From Anaerobacterium chartisolvens (GTDB taxonomy: Bacteria > Bacillota > Clostridia > Acetivibrionales > DSM-27016), in contig NZ_QPJT01000002.1 in NCBI RefSeq assembly GCF_003337415.1, positions 77,974 through 141,973 on the forward strand: 64,000 nt of DNA, read 5' to 3'. Shown here in pieces: positions 60,924 through 64,000 of the stretch; position 1 is the stretch's first letter; each line of letters opens with the position of its first letter. The notes beneath the pieces are model-generated. The model did no database searches. It was not told where the DNA came from and saw only the letters and a program-made list of their open reading frames with translations. The position numbers and the translations under genes were made by a program.

Positions 60924-61550
60924 ATGGAAGCAGCTATAATTGAATTCTTAAAGGAATTTGTTGAAAAGAATGTTTTTTTGGTATACTTCATTTTATTTAT
61001 TTCTTCCGTGCTTCAGATGGTTTTCCCTCCGCACCCCGGGGATACGATACTGGTTTTCGGGGGGTATGTTACGACACTGGGTATATTCTACAGCTTTCCC
61101 ACGGTTTTTTTAAATGCCATGGCAGGGACTGTTTTGGGCTCTATAGTAATTTATATATTTGGGTATAACAAGGGAAGCGATGTGTTTAAGTACAGGCTCA
61201 TAAAAAGATACGTTGACGAAAAGCACAGAAAAAGAGCGGACAGGATATTTAAGAAATATGGGGTGTATGCAATAGTAATAAGCAAGTTTGTGCCGGGCGT
61301 AAATGCGATAATGCTTTTGATGGCGGGAATGTTCAAGGTCAGGCGCAGAGATGTGTACCTGTCTGTTGTGGCTTCAACTGTCGTACACCACACGCTGGCG
61401 CTTTTACTTGGAAGGTTCATAGGAAATAATATTTCCCGTATAAACAGTGTTCTCAAAACTTACAACGGCATTGGGCTTGCGCTGCTGTGCGTACTGACGG
61501 CGTCGGGGATAGTGTATGTTATTCTTAAGCGCAAAAGGGCAAAGGCGTAA
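60924..61550 (+). CDS. DedA-family membrane protein
   Basis: A 208-residue DedA/VTT protein with four to five hydrophobic helices. Conserved parts are FPPHPGDTILVFGGYV, the glycine-rich AGTVLGSIVIYIFGYN and SKFVPGVNAIMLLMAGMFKV. DedA proteins act as lipid-carrier or phosphatidylethanolamine flippases and affect membrane homeostasis. GGAG lies 9 nt before ATG 60924. Confidence 0.9.
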   Translation: MEAAIIEFLKEFVEKNVFLVYFILFISSVLQMVFPPHPGDTILVFGGYVTTLGIFYSFPTVFLNAMAGTVLGSIVIYIFGYNKGSDVFKYRLIKRYVDEKHRKRADRIFKKYGVYAIVISKFVPGVNAIMLLMAGMFKVRRRDVYLSVVASTVVHHTLALLLGRFIGNNISRINSVLKTYNGIGLALLCVLTASGIVYVILKRKRAKA

Positions 61551-61563
61551 AATCCTTGTGATA

Positions 61564-61572
61564 TGGTATAAT
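61564..61572 (+). promoter_or_regulatory. Extended -10 promoter candidate for mtnA
   Basis: TGGTATAAT (TG at 61564-61565, TATAAT 61567-61572) 34 bp before mtnA; no clear -35 box. Confidence 0.35.
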
Positions 61573-61606
61573 GTTTTTGATTCATGCAATTTAAGGAGGG
61601 AAGAAC

Positions 61607-62635
61607 ATGAGACCGCTTGAGTATAAGGACGGTATTTTAAAGCTGATAGATCAGACAAAGCTGCCTTCTGAATATAAGGTAGTAGACTGTGCCACCTATA
61701 TGGAGGTGGCTGACGCCATAAGGGATATGATAGTGAGGGGGGCTCCTGCAATAGGAGTTTCAGCGGCATATGGCGTGGCCATAGGTGCGCTTTCGGCGCG
61801 GGATGGCTCAAAGGAGGAGTTTTTCTGCGAGCTGGATGAGATATGCAATGTTCTGCGCGGAACCAGACCCACGGCGGTAAACCTTTTCTGGGCCATAGAC
61901 AGGGTGTACCGCAAGGCCTTGGACAACAGGGACAGGTCTGTTTCGGAGATCAAGGACATTATTGCACAAGAGGCCTGCAATATGGATTGTGAGGATGTTG
62001 AAACCAACAAGGCAATAGGAATGCATGGAAACAAGCTCATAAAAAACAATTACACAATACTTACACACTGCAACGCAGGTGCGCTTGCAACCTGTGACTA
62101 CGGCACCGCGCTCAGCGTGATGAGGATGGCGCACAGCGAGGGGAAAAACATAAGGGTTATTGCAGATGAAACGAGGCCCTACCTTCAGGGAGCGAGGCTT
62201 ACGGCATGGGAGCTTAAGCAGGACGGTATTCCCGTTACGCTAATATGCGACAATATGGCGGGGCATTTTATGAAGCTGGGCAAAATAGACTGTGTGATTG
62301 TCGGGGCGGACAGGATTGCCGTAAACGGTGATACCGCAAACAAGATAGGGACATATTCGGTGGCGGTTCTGGCGAAGGAAAACAATATACCCTTTTATGT
62401 TGCGGCCCCTGTTTCCACAATTGATTTTTCAATGCAGACGGGTGACAGCATACCCATAGAGGAGAGAAGTCGTGAGGAGGTTACTCATATAAAGGGAATC
62501 CCTGTTGCTCCCGAGGGAATAGACGTAATGAATCCCGCGTTTGATGTAACGCCGAGCAGGTATATAACGGCTATAATCACTGAAAAGGGAATAGCTTATC
62601 CCCCGTTTGAAAAGAATCTGAAGGATATGGAATAA
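61607..62635 (+). CDS. mtnA: S-methyl-5-thioribose-1-phosphate isomerase
   Basis: A 342-residue aldose-ketose isomerase related to eIF2B. Active-site Cys155 (THCNAG) and Asp235 ([10 protein letters not shown]) are present, as are [23 protein letters not shown] and [17 protein letters not shown]. It converts methylthioribose-1-phosphate, or 5-deoxyribose-1-phosphate in the DHAP shunt, to the ribulose form. No kinase, phosphorylase or aldolase partner lies next to it. AGGAGGG precedes ATG 61607. Confidence 0.95.
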   Translation: MRPLEYKDGILKLIDQTKLPSEYKVVDCATYMEVADAIRDMIVRGAPAIGVSAAYGVAIGALSARDGSKEEFFCELDEICNVLRGTRPTAVNLFWAIDRVYRKALDNRDRSVSEIKDIIAQEACNMDCEDVETNKAIGMHGNKLIKNNYTILTHCNAGALATCDYGTALSVMRMAHSEGKNIRVIADETRPYLQGARLTAWELKQDGIPVTLICDNMAGHFMKLGKIDCVIVGADRIAVNGDTANKIGTYSVAVLAKENNIPFYVAAPVSTIDFSMQTGDSIPIEERSREEVTHIKGIPVAPEGIDVMNPAFDVTPSRYITAIITEKGIAYPPFEKNLKDME

Positions 62636-62654
62636 GGACATAAATTATTCCATT

Positions 62655-62861
62655 TATATATAGCGATAAAGATTTTACATGGAGGATATAACTTGATGGA
62701 AGAAATTTTTTTGACCCGTAAGGAATACATCTAAGAAAAGTGAATGAATGCTCGTGCCCTAGAGACATTTCCCCCAAATTCATCTTTTCGTTGCTATTAA
62801 AAATTTCTGTAAGCAATTATATCCTCTATGTTTGTAAAATCTTTATCGTGTCCTGCATATA
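62655..62861 (-). repeat. Palindromic hairpin element, copy F (long, inverted, diverged)
   Basis: Same element in the opposite orientation. Arms carry the G:C pair (GATAAAG with CGCTATATATA). The inner stem is ATGAAT/ATTCAT instead of the GACGCCT/AGGCG type of copies B, D and E, while the loop GGGGAAATGTCTC is kept. It lies between mtnA and yceD. Confidence 0.88.
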
Positions 62862-62947
62862 ATAAAAATTCTTCAATACATGGGTACATACAGAAAGCTT
62901 ATTTGGCTCATAATAAAATAAGTACCCCGCAATATCAGGATAATTTA

Positions 62948-62985
62948 TTGACAAAAGATATATTAGTTAGTATAATATCTTTTGT
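62948..62985 (+). promoter_or_regulatory. Promoter of yceD-rpmF with overlapping inverted repeat
   Basis: TTGACA (62948-62953), 17 nt, TATAAT (62971-62976). ACAAAAGATAT (62951-62961) and ATATCTTTTGT (62975-62985) form a perfect 11-bp inverted repeat whose arms cover parts of the -35 and -10 boxes, suggesting a repressor site. Confidence 0.65.
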
Positions 62986-63003
62986 CGGTTTAAGAGGTGG
63001 CTT

Positions 63004-63504
63004 ATGAAGGTTGATATTTCAGGTATTGAAAAAACTGATGGATCCTCATTGCAAATAGAGTATAATAGTTTGATTGAGGATTTAAATTCTATTTTAGACC
63101 ATGAGTTTTTATTTAATGCCCCCGTTGAGTTTAACGGAAGTGTGGCAAATGTAGGGGGAGTTTTAAAGCTGAATGGGCGACTGAAGACCGATTATACGGT
63201 AGGATGTTACAGGTGCCTTAAGGAGATCCATGATAAGCTGGATTTGCTTATATGTGAGGAGTTTGTGAATGCCGGGGAAAATATGAATGTAGAGGTATAT
63301 ACATATGAAGGCGGCTTCATAGAGCTTGATAAGGTGCTTATAGATAATATCATATTGAATCTTCCAATGAAGAAGATGTGTTCGGAGGAATGTAAGGGGA
63401 TATGTCCGACATGCGGTGCAGACTTAAATCACAATGAATGTAACTGCAGAACGGATGCCATACATCCAGGTATGGAAGCATTAAAAAATTTTTTTAACAA
63501 TTAA
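63004..63504 (+). CDS. YceD/DUF177 family protein
   Basis: A 166-residue protein that in bacteria precedes rpmF; plant and bacterial relatives are linked to 23S rRNA accumulation. It shows the family core TVGCYRCLKEIHDKLDLLI and a C-terminal cysteine cluster CSEECKGICPTCGADLNHNE, probably metal-binding. GAGGTGG lies upstream of ATG 63004. rpmF follows 60 bp later. Confidence 0.93.
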   Translation: MKVDISGIEKTDGSSLQIEYNSLIEDLNSILDHEFLFNAPVEFNGSVANVGGVLKLNGRLKTDYTVGCYRCLKEIHDKLDLLICEEFVNAGENMNVEVYTYEGGFIELDKVLIDNIILNLPMKKMCSEECKGICPTCGADLNHNECNCRTDAIHPGMEALKNFFNN

Positions 63505-63564
63505 AATATTTAATTTTATATGTAAGCAGCGTTTTACGGTTGCAGTGGTAGGGAGGTGTAATGC

Positions 63565-63747
63565 ATGGCAAATCCAAAGCGTAAATGGTCCAAAGCCAGG
63601 ACCGGTGCCAGAAGGTCACAGTGGAAGCTGACAATACCAGGGCTGGTAAGCTGTCCCCAGTGTCATTCTTTTAAACTGCCTCATAGAGTTTGTAAGGAAT
63701 GTGGTTATTACAAGGGGAAAGAAGTCATTAAAGTTGAAGCTAAATAA
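63565..63747 (+). CDS. rpmF: Ribosomal protein bL32
   Basis: A 60-residue L32 protein: MANPKRKWSKARTGARRSQW at the start, and a zinc ribbon with CPQC and CKEC. AGGGAGG lies upstream. It belongs with yceD in the standard pair; plsX, often next, is in the fapR operon here. Confidence 0.98.
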   Translation: MANPKRKWSKARTGARRSQWKLTIPGLVSCPQCHSFKLPHRVCKECGYYKGKEVIKVEAK

Positions 63748-63760
63748 TATGTTATAAACC

Positions 63761-63798
63761 GGAAAAGCGGCAGGTTTTTAAAACTGCTGCTTTTTTCT
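63761..63798 (+). terminator. Terminator after rpmF
   Basis: AAAAGCGGCAG (63763-63773) pairs with CTGCTGCTTTT (63784-63794) with one mismatch, followed by TT. Confidence 0.8.
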
Positions 63799-63814
63799 TG
63801 AGGAGGACTAATTT

Positions 63815-64000
63815 TTGAAACATCAGCCGGCTGCCGTTCAGTGCGTTTTACCGCTGAGTATAGCTGAGGAGGCGGGCATTGAGCAGGGTGATGCCATACT
63901 ATCAATAAACGGTGAAAAAATTAAAGATATATTTGATTACAGGTTTCTTATTGCAGATCAGGAGCTGGTGCTTGAGGTTCTTAAAAAGAACGGAGAGATA
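63815..64000 (+). CDS. PDZ/DUF512-type protein, N-terminal part (cut by window edge)
   Basis: The first 62 residues are visible: a PDZ-like domain with LPLSIAEEAGIEQGDAILSI and NGEKIKDIFDYRFL. This matches the start of the DUF512 family, in which a PDZ domain is followed by a radical SAM-like region and DUF512, but that part is outside the window. TTG 63815 follows GAGGAGG. Confidence 0.7.
   Translation, partial: MKHQPAAVQCVLPLSIAEEAGIEQGDAILSINGEKIKDIFDYRFLIADQELVLEVLKKNGEI

Overview
The window is chromosomal DNA from a spore-forming member of the Clostridia. The evidence is spoVS with a sigma-H-like promoter, FapR-controlled type II fatty acid synthesis, the Firmicutes gene order ylxM-ffh-rpsP-khpA-rimM-trmD-rplS-lepB-rbgA-rnhB-ylqG-ylqH, a UPF0182 membrane protein, many TTG starts and strong GGAGG ribosome binding sites. 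Affinity to the Ruminiclostridium/Acetivibrio branch is an inference from gene content only. Almost all genes lie on the + strand. I saw no rRNA, tRNA or CRISPR array.

Layout. 1-2.8 kb: end of recA, recX, a Zn-phospholipase C-like gene, a UPF0291 protein and a 45-residue cysteine-rich membrane peptide. 2.9-13.8 kb: a GntR/UTRA regulator and an 11-gene nucleoside uptake and breakdown cluster (BMP lipoprotein, ABC ATPase, two permeases, cysteine hydrolase, PfkB kinase, nucleoside phosphorylase, BtpA/SgcQ-like barrel, iron alcohol dehydrogenase, TrpA-like barrel). This combination does not match a pathway I know. 13.9-17.9 kb: an LtaS-like sulfatase (minus strand), rimO and pgsA. 18-24.2 kb: fapR-plsX-fabH-fabD-fabG-acpP-fabF, with a candidate FapR operator just downstream of the promoter. 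24.3-36.6 kb: rnc, an Elp3-like radical SAM gene, spoVS, smc, ftsY, UPF0182, ylxM and ffh. 36.7-45 kb: the ribosome maturation operon through yraN and a dipeptidase. 45.2-46 kb: a frame-broken regulator. 46.1-55.6 kb: a cell-envelope glycoconjugate cluster (UbiA-type prenyltransferase, flippase, epimerase, class III aminotransferase, two glycosyltransferases, radical SAM/SPASM enzyme, EEP-domain protein). 55.8-62.6 kb: an AspT-type aminotransferase, a repeat/GIY-YIG mobile unit, purB, a second GntR regulator, DedA and mtnA. 62.9-64 kb: yceD, rpmF and the start of a PDZ/DUF512 gene.

Two repeat systems stand out. (1) At 57108-58327, a tandem array of ten ~68-bp units, a 97-residue GIY-YIG nuclease gene and one inverted unit are enclosed by a 17-bp inverted repeat (16/17 matches). 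This resembles a REP/RAYT arrangement but with a GIY-YIG enzyme. (2) Six copies (plus one decayed copy) of a 96-222 bp palindromic element sit between co-directional genes. Their stems change in a compensating way between copies and the central loop is conserved, so they look like structured, MITE-like elements rather than inert spacers.

The core genes work together in membrane lipid supply (FapR, PlsX, Fab enzymes, PgsA), protein targeting (Ffh, FtsY, LepB), ribosome assembly (RimO, RimM, TrmD, RbgA, S16, L19, L32) and chromosome organisation (SMC). All starts were chosen by eye from ribosome binding sites and family alignments from memory; no database search was possible.
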